Assembly: GCA_026388155.1 (NCBI GenBank)
Contig: JAPLKI010000025.1
Location: forward strand, 284,931 to 348,930
Reading direction: 5' to 3'
DNA: 64,000 nt
DNA from: Elusimicrobiota bacterium
Lineage (GTDB): Bacteria; Elusimicrobiota; Elusimicrobia; Elusimicrobiales; UBA9959
Shown in pieces: positions 8,052-16,620 of the stretch (positions within the stretch are counted from its first letter, which is position 1; every line of letters begins with the position of its first letter). The notes beneath the pieces were generated by a model. The model ran no database searches. It worked only from the letters and a program-made list of their open reading frames with translations, and was not told the origin of the DNA. The position numbers and the translations under genes are program-made.

Positions 8052-9590
8052 TTACCTCAACCCCGACAACTCCGACGCCCTGTCAAGCATCCGGTATTGT
8101 ACGGCTTCTATTATATGTTCCCTTTTAATCTCTGCGGCGCCTTCCAAATCCGCGATGGTCCTTGAAATTTTGAGTATTTTGTCAAGCGAGCGGGCCGAGA
8201 AGCCCAGTTTGTTCATAGCCATTTCAAGCACGGCGGAAGCGCCTTCAGGAACGCGGCAATATTTTCGTATCTCCGATACGCCCATGAAGGCGTTGGCCCT
8301 CGTTTTTGAAACCGCGAAACGCTCCCGCTGTATGTTTATGGCTTTGAGCGCCCGCTCCGCTATGGCGCGCGAACTTTCGCCTTTGGGGATGGCTTCCCAG
8401 TCGGCGTATTTTATAGCGGAAAGCTGTATATGCAGATCTATGCGGTCAAGTATCGGCCCCGAAATTTTGCTCCTGTATTTATGCACCTGCAAAGGCGTGC
8501 AGGAGCATTCCTTGGTCGGGTGGCCAAGATAGCCGCAGGGGCAGGGGTTCATGGCGGCGACCAGCAGGAAGCGGGCGGGATAGACTACCGTTTCTTTAAC
8601 GCGGGATACCGTTACTTTCCAGGCCTCAAGCGGCTCACGCAAGGCCTCTATCGCCGGCCTTGAGAATTCCGTGAACTCGTCCAAAAATAACACCCCGTTA
8701 TGCGCCAGCGACACTTCGCCAGGCCTCGGGTTTGAGCCTCCGCCTATAAGCGCGGCATCCGAAATAGTGTGATGCGGCTCCCTGAAAGGGCGCTCGCTTA
8801 TCAGGCGCGAGCCCTTAACCAGGCCGCTGGCGGAATAAATTTTAGTGGTTTCGAGTTTTTCCTCAAAACTGAGCTCGGGCAAAAGCCCGCCGAAGCGGCG
8901 CGCCAGCATGCTTTTACCGGCGCCCGGCGGACCCACCATGATGACATTATGGAAACCGGCAACCGCTATCTCAAGGGCGCGCTTGGCGAAAACCTGATTT
9001 TTAACTTCGGAAAAATCCCCCAAAGAGTTTTCCGCGCGCGGCGCAGTATCCGCTTCGCAGGGTTTTAAAGGGCTGGTGCCGTTGACATAAGCCGCCACTT
9101 CCTTCAGGTTAGCCGCGTATAAACACTCAATGCCCGACGCCGCGGCTTCCCGGGAGTTGCCTTCCGGCACTATCACGGCTTTTACGGCTGTTTTTTTAAG
9201 TGAAACCAGCATTGGCAGCACTCCGGCCACGGGCCGCAGGCTGCCGTCAAGCGCAAGCTCGCCTATAAACGCCAGATTTTCAAGTTTTTCAAGAGAGGGT
9301 TTCTCAATTCCACCCGAAGCCGCAAGCACTCCCAGCGCTATGGGCAGATCGAAATGAGTGCCTGATTTTTTAAGCTCCGCCGGGGAGAGGTTCACCGTAA
9401 TTCTTTTTGAGGGAAAGTCAAAACCGGAATTCCGCACGGCGGCTATCACCCTGTCTTTAGACTCTTTTACGGCGGCATCAGGCAGGCCCACCACGGCGTA
9501 CGCCGGCAGTCCCGCGGCAATATCAACTTCGGCGCTTACATTGAAGCCGTCTATGCCCCGAAGGGCGAGAGTTCGTATTTTTGCCAGCAT
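8052..9590 (-). CDS. comM: Mg-chelatase-like AAA+ helicase ComM/YifB
   Basis: 512 aa. An N-terminal Lon-like domain (residues 1-170: GLPAYAVVGLPDAAVKESKDRV, INLSPAE-type NLSPAELKKSG) is followed by a Mg-chelatase AAA+ module with Walker A GPPGAGKSMLARR, Walker B GVLFLDEF, a Cys cluster CPCGYLGHPTKECSC and the C-terminal helical MgsI-like region. ComM is a hexameric helicase that promotes branch migration of integrating DNA in transformation. Together with dprA it supports a competence cluster. The start begins MLAKIRTLALRG, the standard family N-terminus. Confidence 0.93.
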   Translation of the reverse strand: MLAKIRTLALRGIDGFNVSAEVDIAAGLPAYAVVGLPDAAVKESKDRVIAAVRNSGFDFPSKRITVNLSPAELKKSGTHFDLPIALGVLAASGGIEKPSLEKLENLAFIGELALDGSLRPVAGVLPMLVSLKKTAVKAVIVPEGNSREAAASGIECLYAANLKEVAAYVNGTSPLKPCEADTAPRAENSLGDFSEVKNQVFAKRALEIAVAGFHNVIMVGPPGAGKSMLARRFGGLLPELSFEEKLETTKIYSASGLVKGSRLISERPFREPHHTISDAALIGGGSNPRPGEVSLAHNGVLFLDEFTEFSRPAIEALREPLEAWKVTVSRVKETVVYPARFLLVAAMNPCPCGYLGHPTKECSCTPLQVHKYRSKISGPILDRIDLHIQLSAIKYADWEAIPKGESSRAIAERALKAINIQRERFAVSKTRANAFMGVSEIRKYCRVPEGASAVLEMAMNKLGFSARSLDKILKISRTIADLEGAAEIKREHIIEAVQYRMLDRASELSGLR

Positions 9591-9639
9591 AAATCAGATC
9601 TCAATCAAATCAGCTCTGAAGCCCTGAAGCGCTGCTTTC

Positions 9640-10581
9640 CTACTTTGCCAACCGGCAGATATCTTTCGCCTTGGCGCCCGCGCTCGCGGCGCGCGTCAGT
9701 CTGGCTATAGAGCAATCCCCGGAATCGCCGCAATAACGGTCCACTTCCACCGAGCCGATATACTCTTCCCTATGGCCTATTACCAGATTGGAACCCGGGT
9801 CGCGTATTTCAGAACCCTGGTGGAAGCAATCAAGTTTCATGCCGGGCTTAACACCGGAGTCCTGTCCCGCGTTAAGGTAGAGCTCCTCACCGGAAGCGTC
9901 CGCTACCATGCAGGACCAGGCCTTTTTGTTGAGCTGACTGGCTATGTTGTCCACGAACTGCGCTATGGAAGCCCGCAGGGCCTCACCCTCAAGAGTTTCG
10001 TCATAGCCGCCTTTCGTGCCCATGCCGAGGAAACTCTTTTTTTTGGACTTAGCCTGCCCCTTGCCGGAATCGGCCATTAAAACCTGCCCGCTCTGCGTAT
10101 CTATCAGGCGGATGTCCACGGTAACATCGGCTACCTGCTGCTTTGACTGTGTTATAAGATAATCGGACCCTTCCGTTTTCACTCCGAATTGGGATACAGA
10201 GCCGACAATTATGGCCTCAAGCCCCATTATTTTACCCAGCTGCACCGCCGTCTGGGCGTCTATGGTACCCTGGGCCTGAAGCTTCTGCTCCTCCATTATT
10301 TTATTCATCTTGTCGCGTTCCACCACTATGAATTTGCCCGACTTTACCAGTTCGGTTATAAGGATGTCCGAGGCTGCCCCTCCAAGGCGCCCCTGGCCGT
10401 AGGCGGATTTATTTTCAAATTCCACCACGCCTATACGGCGCTTGGGGCCGGTGTATTTTGACTCGAGATGTTCTGTTTCATTGGCGCTCAGCGCCTGCTG
10501 CATTTTGACTGTTTTTGAAGGCGCGCAAGCGGCCGCCAGAATTACAAATCCGCTGAGTGCCACAAGTTTATTTCTAATCAT
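9640..10581 (-). CDS. CsgG-family lipoprotein
   Basis: 313 aa. Lipoprotein signal MIRNKLVALSGFVILAAACAP with lipobox LAAAC. The CsgG domain (residues ~48-215) has RRIGVVEFENKS, LITELVKSGKFIVVERDKM, the QGTIDAQTAVQLGKIMGLEAIIVG block and VDIRLIDTQSGQVLMADSG. A C-terminal ~90-residue extension (LYLNAGQDSGVKPGMKLDC...) resembles a SH3-like outer-membrane anchoring domain. It is last in a same-strand trio with a GNA1162-like and an LPP20-like lipoprotein, an arrangement known from Neisseria NMB1162-1164. Likely outer-membrane; may form a pore or assist envelope assembly. No curli genes (csgA/B/E/F) are nearby. Confidence 0.82.
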   Translation of the reverse strand: MIRNKLVALSGFVILAAACAPSKTVKMQQALSANETEHLESKYTGPKRRIGVVEFENKSAYGQGRLGGAASDILITELVKSGKFIVVERDKMNKIMEEQKLQAQGTIDAQTAVQLGKIMGLEAIIVGSVSQFGVKTEGSDYLITQSKQQVADVTVDIRLIDTQSGQVLMADSGKGQAKSKKKSFLGMGTKGGYDETLEGEALRASIAQFVDNIASQLNKKAWSCMVADASGEELYLNAGQDSGVKPGMKLDCFHQGSEIRDPGSNLVIGHREEYIGSVEVDRYCGDSGDCSIARLTRAASAGAKAKDICRLAK

Positions 10582-10605
10582 TTTCTCCTCCGGTAATTTT
10601 GATTT

Positions 10606-10697
10606 TGCTAGCAGGCTAGTATGCGAGTAGGCTTGTAAGCCTAATTTAGTAATCCCACAAAAAGCATACTAGCATACCAGCCTACACGCCTACCAGC
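10606..10697. repeat. Intergenic hairpin, word family TAGCATACTAG
   Basis: Left arm TGCTAGCAGGCTAGTATGCG and AGTAGGCTTG; right arm CATACTAGCATACCAGCC and TACACGCCTACCAGC. Between the CsgG and GNA1162-like genes, which are co-directional. Confidence 0.75.
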
Positions 10698-10705
10698 TCT
10701 GCTTC

Positions 10706-11341
10706 CTACCTTTTTGGCATCCTGTCAAACACATGGTTTACCGCCAGTTCAGCTTCCTGATGCAGCGGAGATTTGAAGATGTTTTCCACCAGTTTTACCG
10801 CCGCGTTTTCAACAAAAGCTTGTTTGGCATCTTCTTTATGCAGGTAGAATTTTATGTCCTTGCCCGCGCCCGAGGCCTCAAAAAGCGTCTCGCCGCTTGA
10901 GGCTGAAACGATTTTAAGCCGCAGGACCACGGACTTGCGCACCACGAATGCCAGATTCTGGAAAGTAAAGTCCTCAACATACCCATAACAAAGCAGATCC
11001 GTCCCCAGAACGGCCCCCAGCCGGGCCGGCGTAACAGAGGGAAGCTGGCCGCCGTCCGAGATGCCCATGCTTTTCAGTTTTTCGTCGGCATCCTCAAAAG
11101 CGACCGGCGCATATCCCCACTTTGAAAAATGCTCTCCGGAAAGTTTACGCATATATTCCGGGGCCGTAATATCGGTGGACTGGTTGTCAAAGGGCAGAAC
11201 CGCCACCCTTGAGTCCGCCGCCGTGCGCAGATTGGGGGAAACAAAATATGCCCCCCCCCCGGAAGCGCAGGCGCATAGTATGCCCAAAACTGAGGCAAAA
11301 GCGGCGTGTTTACCAAAATTCCGATTTTTTTTTTGCCTCAT
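10706..11341 (-). CDS. GNA1162-like (DUF799) lipoprotein
   Basis: 211 aa. Lipobox ILCACAS after a basic N-terminus (MRQKKNRNFGKH) marks a lipoprotein. The body has AVLPFDNQSTDITAPEYMRKL, a TolB-N/GNA1162-type fold opening, then a G-T-D-L-L-C-Y-G-Y segment and a C-terminal helix. GNA1162 is a Neisseria surface lipoprotein encoded beside a CsgG homologue, as here. Its suggested role is as an accessory of an outer-membrane export or envelope-stress apparatus; no direct evidence in the sequence says which. Assignment rests on the lipobox, length and neighbourhood. Confidence 0.7.
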   Translation of the reverse strand: MRQKKNRNFGKHAAFASVLGILCACASGGGAYFVSPNLRTAADSRVAVLPFDNQSTDITAPEYMRKLSGEHFSKWGYAPVAFEDADEKLKSMGISDGGQLPSVTPARLGAVLGTDLLCYGYVEDFTFQNLAFVVRKSVVLRLKIVSASSGETLFEASGAGKDIKFYLHKEDAKQAFVENAAVKLVENIFKSPLHQEAELAVNHVFDRMPKR

Positions 11342-11350
11342 ATCATAAGA

Positions 11351-11455
11351 CAGCGCATAGCGAATGGCAAATAGCGAATAGTGTGCAAATCCAGAAAATG
11401 AACATTAAATAAAGAACTCATTCCCTAACCGCTATCCCCTATTCGCTATTCGCTG
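11351..11455. repeat. Intergenic hairpin, word family TAGCGAATAG
   Basis: CAGCGCATAGCGAATGGC and AAATAGCGAATAGTG on the left pair with AACCGCTATCCCCTATTCG and CTATTCGCTG on the right. Centre contains AAAGAACTCATT, a decayed form of the AAGGAATTCCTT centre. Confidence 0.8.
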
Positions 11456-11458
11456 CCG

Positions 11459-12550
11459 TTACTTATTTGCTGAAAAAACCACTTCAGTCTGCGTCGCGCT
11501 TTCAAGTTCAAGGCCAAGTGCATCCTGACGCAGAAGAGCGCTTGCAAGCTCCTGCGGATCGGTATTTGCCGGAGAGATCATAAACACCGCTTCTCCGTCC
11601 GAGTAGCTTTCCAGTTGGAGGCTTTTGGCCCCCAGCTTATCCGCCTCGCCTTTCAGGATTTTAAGATTCTCAAACCCTCCCAGCTTTCTTACACGCAATG
11701 TTATTTCAACTGATTTTCTTGCCAGCCGCTCAAGGTTTAAGGCCGCGCTTTGGGCCATAAGTTCTCCGGTCGAGTAAAGCGACTTCGCGCCGGAAGCGGA
11801 CTCGGAGGAGTCAAGAGCGTTGGCCTGGGTGGACGCTTGGAAGAGCCGCTGCCCCGAGAGCGCGTCGTAAACAGACAGCTTCGCTTCCGAATTTATCGGG
11901 TAAAATCCGGTGGCTAGACCCGCGCCCGCCGGACGCGCCTGCGCTTCTACGTAAAAAAGAAGATCGGCTCCTGAATCCCGGGCCGGGATTAAAAGTTCTT
12001 CAGGCGGCTTACCCGCGGTGGAACCATCCTTCAGCCATGGGTAATTTTCGAACACCACCGCCCTGCCGCCCATGCTTTTTTTGAAAGCGGCGGCAAAGTT
12101 GTCTCCCGCGCCGGGCCCGCTCTCCGTAACCGCAAGCGCCGCCCTGGTTCCGGTCCGGCTCACGGCGAGCGAGGTGCGTTCGCGCAAGTCCGCGGCTATT
12201 TTTGAAAGTTCTACATAAGCCCTTACGCTCACTCTGTATGAACCGCCCTCCCTGACCTCGGAAAGCAGTTTATACTTCCGCATATAGGGATGAGGATTTG
12301 CGCCCAGGGCCGCAATTTCAGCGGGGTCTTGCGCAAAAAGCGAAGCGGCCGCAGTTACCGCGTTTTTAAAGGCGTCGGCCAACGCCGCGTTTTTTGAGGC
12401 GGCCAGATCCTTCTGGTTAAAATCGGCCAGGCCCCGCGTCTCAACGGGCTCAACAGACTCTTTAACGGCCAGCCGCGAGGTATGGGCGCAGGAAGAGAAA
12501 ACCAGCGCCACAAAGCAGGGGAAACTTAAACTTTTAATATTTTTTTTCAT
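11459..12550 (-). CDS. LPP20-like lipoprotein, third member of CsgG trio
   Basis: 363 aa. Signal peptide with lipobox FSSCAH. Residues 35-130 (AASKNAALADAFKNAVTAAASLF, then GGSYRVSVRAYVELSKIAADL) resemble the LPP20/flagellar-assembly-T N-terminal fold often found next to CsgG. The rest contains a CsgG/TolB-like block (GADLLFYVEAQARP...AKLSVYDALSGQRLFQAS) and a last ~75 residues (VEITLRVRKLGGFENLKILKGE) resembling a repeated small alpha/beta domain. First gene of the trio in transcription order. Function unknown; likely periplasm-facing outer-membrane lipoprotein. Confidence 0.6.
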   Translation of the reverse strand: MKKNIKSLSFPCFVALVFSSCAHTSRLAVKESVEPVETRGLADFNQKDLAASKNAALADAFKNAVTAAASLFAQDPAEIAALGANPHPYMRKYKLLSEVREGGSYRVSVRAYVELSKIAADLRERTSLAVSRTGTRAALAVTESGPGAGDNFAAAFKKSMGGRAVVFENYPWLKDGSTAGKPPEELLIPARDSGADLLFYVEAQARPAGAGLATGFYPINSEAKLSVYDALSGQRLFQASTQANALDSSESASGAKSLYSTGELMAQSAALNLERLARKSVEITLRVRKLGGFENLKILKGEADKLGAKSLQLESYSDGEAVFMISPANTDPQELASALLRQDALGLELESATQTEVVFSANK

Positions 12551-12631
12551 ATTTAAAACCGCCGTTTTAAGTAACTTCTCAGACGGATAGGCTGATAAAC
12601 CGCCATACGGCTTAAAGCAGTTGCTCTGCCT

Positions 12632-14569
12632 TCAGCCTTCATCCCTTACATCCCGCGTATCAGCCGGCAAGGCAAAAAAGAATTTGGCGCCCTGGCCCGG
12701 CTTTGATTCCAGCCAGATCTTGCCCCCGTGTTTTTCGATTATGGATTTTGAGATGGCAAGGCCGAGTCCCGTGCCGGGCACCTGATTGGCTCTTGTTTTG
12801 CCGCGATAAAATTTCTCGAAGATCAGTTTTTGCTCGGCCTCCGGTATGCCCGGACCGTTGTCTTCCACGCCTATTACCGCCGCTCCGCTCTTATCACGGC
12901 CGGTAACCATAATATTTGAGCCTTTGCCGGAATATTTTATGGCGTTCAAGATCAGGTTGTCTATCACCTGGATTATCCAGCGCGGGTCGCCATGAACGGC
13001 AGGCAGCGCGTCGTCCACGGAACTTGCGAGCGTCACGCCGCTTTCGCGGGCTTTAAGCATCATGTTTGAAACGGAAGTTCTAATCAATTCGCCCAGGATC
13101 ACCGGCTGGAACTCCATTTCCACTTTGCTGTTAAGGCGGGAGATGTCAAGCAGATTTGAAATAAGATGCGTGAGGCGGTTGACGGACTGATCCGCGATAT
13201 TTAAAAAATTCGACTGTTGCTCGTTTAAAGGGCCCACCTCGCCGCTTAATATCACCGAAACAAAGCCTTTTATGGTGGTAAGCGGGGTTTTAAGCTCGTG
13301 GCTGACGGTGGAAAGGAACTCATCTTTCAGGCGGTTAAGCTGGGCCAGTTCCTCGGCCTTGCGCGAAATATTGTCGTATAGCGTGACCATTTCTATTATT
13401 ATGGCGAGCTCGTCCGCTATAATGGTAAGGAACTCCAGATTATCCTGCGTAAAATAATTAATTTTGCGGCTGCCCACGCGCAAGACCCCTATAACGCGAT
13501 CGCCGGTGGAGATCGGCACCAGCATCAGCGAATGGATGTTAGAACGCTTGGAGTAGGTGCTTAAAACCTCGGGATCGTTCTGCGCGTCGGGAGAGATAAA
13601 GGGCTTTCGCGTCAGGAAAGTCCGGACCGAAGCTGAAGCGTTGTTTGAAACCGGTATGCTGTAGAACGCGCGTTCCGCGTCCAGAATGCCGTAAGGGCCG
13701 GGGCCGACGCTAAGCTCACCCGCCGCTTCGTCAAAAAGCAGGCAGGCCACCACATCGGCCTCCACTATTTTTGCCACTATGTTAAGTATGGCGGAGCAGC
13801 CGACCTGGGCGTCTTTCTCGCTGCCGGTAACCTTAGTCACCACTTCATAGAGCGCCTTCCGCTCCTTGGCCCGCTGTATCAAGCGGGAACCGGCCATATC
13901 AAGCTCCCTGACAACGGCGTTAAGCTCGGCTTTCAGGTGGTCGGTTTCCTTTTTCAGCGCAAATACTCTCTCTTTTATTTTAAAAACCGAGTTCAGCTGC
14001 AAAGCGATGAATTGCAGGTGTGTTTCGGCCAGTTCAAAATCCGCGGGCGTTCGCGCCCCGAAAACCAGCAGCCGCTGGTAGCCTTCCGGCGCCGAGGGCA
14101 TGAACGGGCAGATAACGGCGGCCTGAATGTCAAAAACGGCCAGCAGTTCCGCCGACGACCCTGCGCCTGAAATGGAGTCAAGCCGTATGGTCTCGCCGTG
14201 GCGCGCGCTGCTGTCAAGCGCGGCCCAATTACAGCTGCTCATAAGTTTCGGCTCAACCTTGAAATTTTTAAGGTAATTTATCAGCTTCCAGCCGCCCTCC
14301 TCTTTTTCAAAAACCAGCATGGAACTGTCGGGGAAAAGCTTGTGGAGTTTGATCAGATAGTAGTTTGTGATATCGCCGTAATGTTCAAGGGAATCCGGAA
14401 TATAAGTGTGGTCCAGTATTTCTTTTGAAAAAGCCATGAAGCCGGAAAAGGCGCGCTCGTATCCTTTAAGGCGGCTCTCGACCGGCAGCAGAAATCTGAA
14501 TTTTATGTACCAGTAGACGGCAAATCCTAAAACCGCCCCAAGAACAAGTACGGGGATGAAATAGTTCAT
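12632..14569 (-). CDS. Membrane sensor histidine kinase with GAF domain
   Basis: 645 aa. One N-terminal membrane helix (residues ~3-22), then a GAF-like region without clear motifs (~60-195), a coiled coil (~197-235, KETDHLKAELNAVVRELDMA), a GAF domain (~235-385), HisKA with the phospho-acceptor His in FLSTVSHELKTPLTTIKGF, and HATPase_c with N box (NLILNAIKYSGKG), G1 (VEDNGPGIP), F box and G2 (GTGLGLAISKSIIEKHGG). It autophosphorylates on His and should pass phosphate to a receiver protein, but no response regulator gene is in the window. Next to it, on the same strand, is the DnaA-like ATPase gene. Confidence 0.9.
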   Translation of the reverse strand: MNYFIPVLVLGAVLGFAVYWYIKFRFLLPVESRLKGYERAFSGFMAFSKEILDHTYIPDSLEHYGDITNYYLIKLHKLFPDSSMLVFEKEEGGWKLINYLKNFKVEPKLMSSCNWAALDSSARHGETIRLDSISGAGSSAELLAVFDIQAAVICPFMPSAPEGYQRLLVFGARTPADFELAETHLQFIALQLNSVFKIKERVFALKKETDHLKAELNAVVRELDMAGSRLIQRAKERKALYEVVTKVTGSEKDAQVGCSAILNIVAKIVEADVVACLLFDEAAGELSVGPGPYGILDAERAFYSIPVSNNASASVRTFLTRKPFISPDAQNDPEVLSTYSKRSNIHSLMLVPISTGDRVIGVLRVGSRKINYFTQDNLEFLTIIADELAIIIEMVTLYDNISRKAEELAQLNRLKDEFLSTVSHELKTPLTTIKGFVSVILSGEVGPLNEQQSNFLNIADQSVNRLTHLISNLLDISRLNSKVEMEFQPVILGELIRTSVSNMMLKARESGVTLASSVDDALPAVHGDPRWIIQVIDNLILNAIKYSGKGSNIMVTGRDKSGAAVIGVEDNGPGIPEAEQKLIFEKFYRGKTRANQVPGTGLGLAISKSIIEKHGGKIWLESKPGQGAKFFFALPADTRDVRDEG

Positions 14570-14583
14570 AGTTGTAACTGCTC

Positions 14584-14681
14584 AGGTAGCCAGAAGTCAG
14601 AATTCAGGAGTCAGAATGAGAACGCAGACGACGAGAAAGGTTCCGCTATTCTGAATTCTGACTACTGAATCCTGTCTACCT
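14584..14681. repeat. Intergenic hairpin, word family CAGAATTCAGGAGTC
   Basis: Left AGGTAGCCAGAAGTCAGAAT and TCAGGAGTCAGAATG; right CTATTCTGAATTCTGACT and ACTGAATCCTGTCTACCT. It lies between the histidine kinase and DnaA-like genes, which are co-directional. Confidence 0.8.
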
Positions 14682-14699
14682 ATGTAGTAACTCATAGTT

Positions 14700-16610
14700 C
14701 TAAATGAGGTCCATGAGCGTTTTAGTGTAAACGGCCTGTGATTTGATCCGTTCAGCCGGTATCCACGCGCCCTTGAGCAGATAGCTGTCAAGGATCTTGA
14801 ACGTGATATGCTTGAACTCCGCCTCCTGCGAGCCCAGAGCGGAAGAGGGCTGGGGACCCAGCACTATAACCCCGTTCACGCCGCGCTCCGCGGCGTAATT
14901 CCCTATCTTGAAAGGAATCCCGTAAGTTTCGTCGGAATTGTATTCCTCCATAAAAACCTGCGTCCATTCGGCCCTGAGACCCAATTCAGCTGCGCGTTCG
15001 TGCATTTTATAAAGGACAAATCTCGCCTCCCTTTCCATAGACTGGGGATAAAAAATCCCCCACTTGAACCAGGCGCTGGACCCCGGCTGCGACCAATTTT
15101 TGGCTTTAGAGTATTCATCGTCGGTCAAGGTGCTGCCCATATCGGTTTCCCCCGTCCCAAGCAGCATCTCGACCAATTGGGAGTGGGAAGAACTGTTGCT
15201 GGCGTTAACCGTCATTTTTTCAAGTTTTTTCATGCTCTCAAGGACTTTAACGACTTCCCCGAAAGGCATGCTTTTTTGCACGAAAATATTATTAAGCTCA
15301 TCCTCGGAAAGTTTGACGTCCATGCTCTGCAAAAGCTGGCTCAGGATAAGCTTGTAGGAGGAGGCGGCGGGAAGCTTAAGGTCAACCATCCACCCCTGCG
15401 TAAATTGAAACCCCACGGCATCCTCCAGGCCCGAAAGGGACTTGGGCGGAAAGACAGAGGTAAGCATTATCTGCTTGTTCTGGGCCACGAAATCATTGAG
15501 CCATTTTGAAATATATCTTTTATTGGACGGGGAAATCATCAGCAGATGAATGTCGTCTATAATAAGCGCCTTGATCTTTGAAAACATTTCCTCAAGCCTG
15601 GCTATTGTGCCCTCATTAATGGCCATTTCCACGCCCTTTGACAATTTTATCCCGTCGGTGACAAAGATATTATTCTGGCCTATTGAGGAGGAAAGCCCGT
15701 AGGAAACGGAGTGCACAAAATGAGTTTTTCCGGTGCCCGGCACGCCGAAAACCAGCAGCGGATTATAAATAACCCCCGGATTTTCCACCACGGCCATGGC
15801 GGCGGCGTGCGCGAAACGGTTATGCGATCCCGCCACCAGCGTCTGAAAACTGTAAGTGGGAATAAGCGGCAGTTCCATGGACCAGCGCGCCTTTAACTTT
15901 GAGGCCGGAGCCGGAGCCGGTTCAGGGGCGGAGGCGGGTTTAATATCCTCCTTCGGGGCCTTAGCGCGATCCGATTCCTCTTTTTTAGCCCTGGCCGTTT
16001 CTGAAGGCATGAAATTCATGGACGGCGCGGCACTGGCCGGTCCGGCCGCGGGCGGCATGGCTAGCCCGCTATCCGCCCGCCCGAATTTGGAGGGCCCTTT
16101 CGGCTCCGCAGCGGGTGGCGGGGTTATTTCCGGTTTCCGCGGCTCAGGCGCGGGAGACGCTTTCCGGGGAGGGGGCGCGGCGGCCGGCTCCTGGCGCGGA
16201 GCGGGGGCCTGGGTGCTGCGCGCAGCTGCGACGGGCGGTTTAGCCACAGCAGGTCTGGGCTCCGGCTCAATTTTTATTTTTTTCTTCGGCAGTTCAAACA
16301 GCTCAGGAGCCGCTTCCGGCGCGTCGGCGTGTCCGGAACCCGCGCCGCTGTCCGGGGCCTTTGACTGCGCCGCGGCGCCGGCGCTAAGCTCCCCCATTAC
16401 TTCTTTGAGCTTGGTCATGGTCTCCATTTCAAGTTTAGACAGATAGATGGTAAAATTAAACTCGCCGGAGGCTTTCTCCGGCCGGGAACAAAGGCCCCCC
16501 AGCTTCTTGACGATCAGAAAGATGTCTTTCATCTCCCCTTTTATCAAAAGCTTATGCCGCGCGGAATTTTTTTCGCTTGGCGCGGGGGAAACTTCCCATT
16601 TTTTGATCAT
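14700..16610 (-). CDS. DnaA-like AAA+ ATPase without DnaA DNA-binding domain
   Basis: 636 aa. An N-terminal small domain (1-75: HKLLIKGEMKDIFLIVKKLG) is followed by ~130 Pro/Ala-rich residues and a DnaA-type AAA+ domain (~245-470): PTYSFQTLVAGSHNRFAHAA mirrors the DnaA start, Walker A is GVPGTGKTHF, Walker B LIIDDIHLL, sensor-like MLTSVFPPKSL. The DnaA domain IV signature that binds DnaA boxes is absent. Instead the last ~150 residues form an unrecognised alpha/beta domain (YAAERGVNGVIVLGPQPSSAL...). So this is not the replication initiator. It is 10 bp from the Pro-rich protein gene upstream and likely co-transcribed and functionally linked. Role unknown; DnaA/Hda relatives act as ATP-dependent loaders or regulators. 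Confidence 0.72.
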   Translation of the reverse strand: MIKKWEVSPAPSEKNSARHKLLIKGEMKDIFLIVKKLGGLCSRPEKASGEFNFTIYLSKLEMETMTKLKEVMGELSAGAAAQSKAPDSGAGSGHADAPEAAPELFELPKKKIKIEPEPRPAVAKPPVAAARSTQAPAPRQEPAAAPPPRKASPAPEPRKPEITPPPAAEPKGPSKFGRADSGLAMPPAAGPASAAPSMNFMPSETARAKKEESDRAKAPKEDIKPASAPEPAPAPASKLKARWSMELPLIPTYSFQTLVAGSHNRFAHAAAMAVVENPGVIYNPLLVFGVPGTGKTHFVHSVSYGLSSSIGQNNIFVTDGIKLSKGVEMAINEGTIARLEEMFSKIKALIIDDIHLLMISPSNKRYISKWLNDFVAQNKQIMLTSVFPPKSLSGLEDAVGFQFTQGWMVDLKLPAASSYKLILSQLLQSMDVKLSEDELNNIFVQKSMPFGEVVKVLESMKKLEKMTVNASNSSSHSQLVEMLLGTGETDMGSTLTDDEYSKAKNWSQPGSSAWFKWGIFYPQSMEREARFVLYKMHERAAELGLRAEWTQVFMEEYNSDETYGIPFKIGNYAAERGVNGVIVLGPQPSSALGSQEAEFKHITFKILDSYLLKGAWIPAERIKSQAVYTKTLMDLI

Positions 16611-16620
16611 ATAGAAAAAC

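Noticed and set aside
14700-16610. Chromosomal replication initiator DnaA and a nearby origin
   Set aside because: The AAA+ part is DnaA-like but domain IV is absent, no dnaN/recF follows, and no cluster of TTATNCACA boxes is seen.
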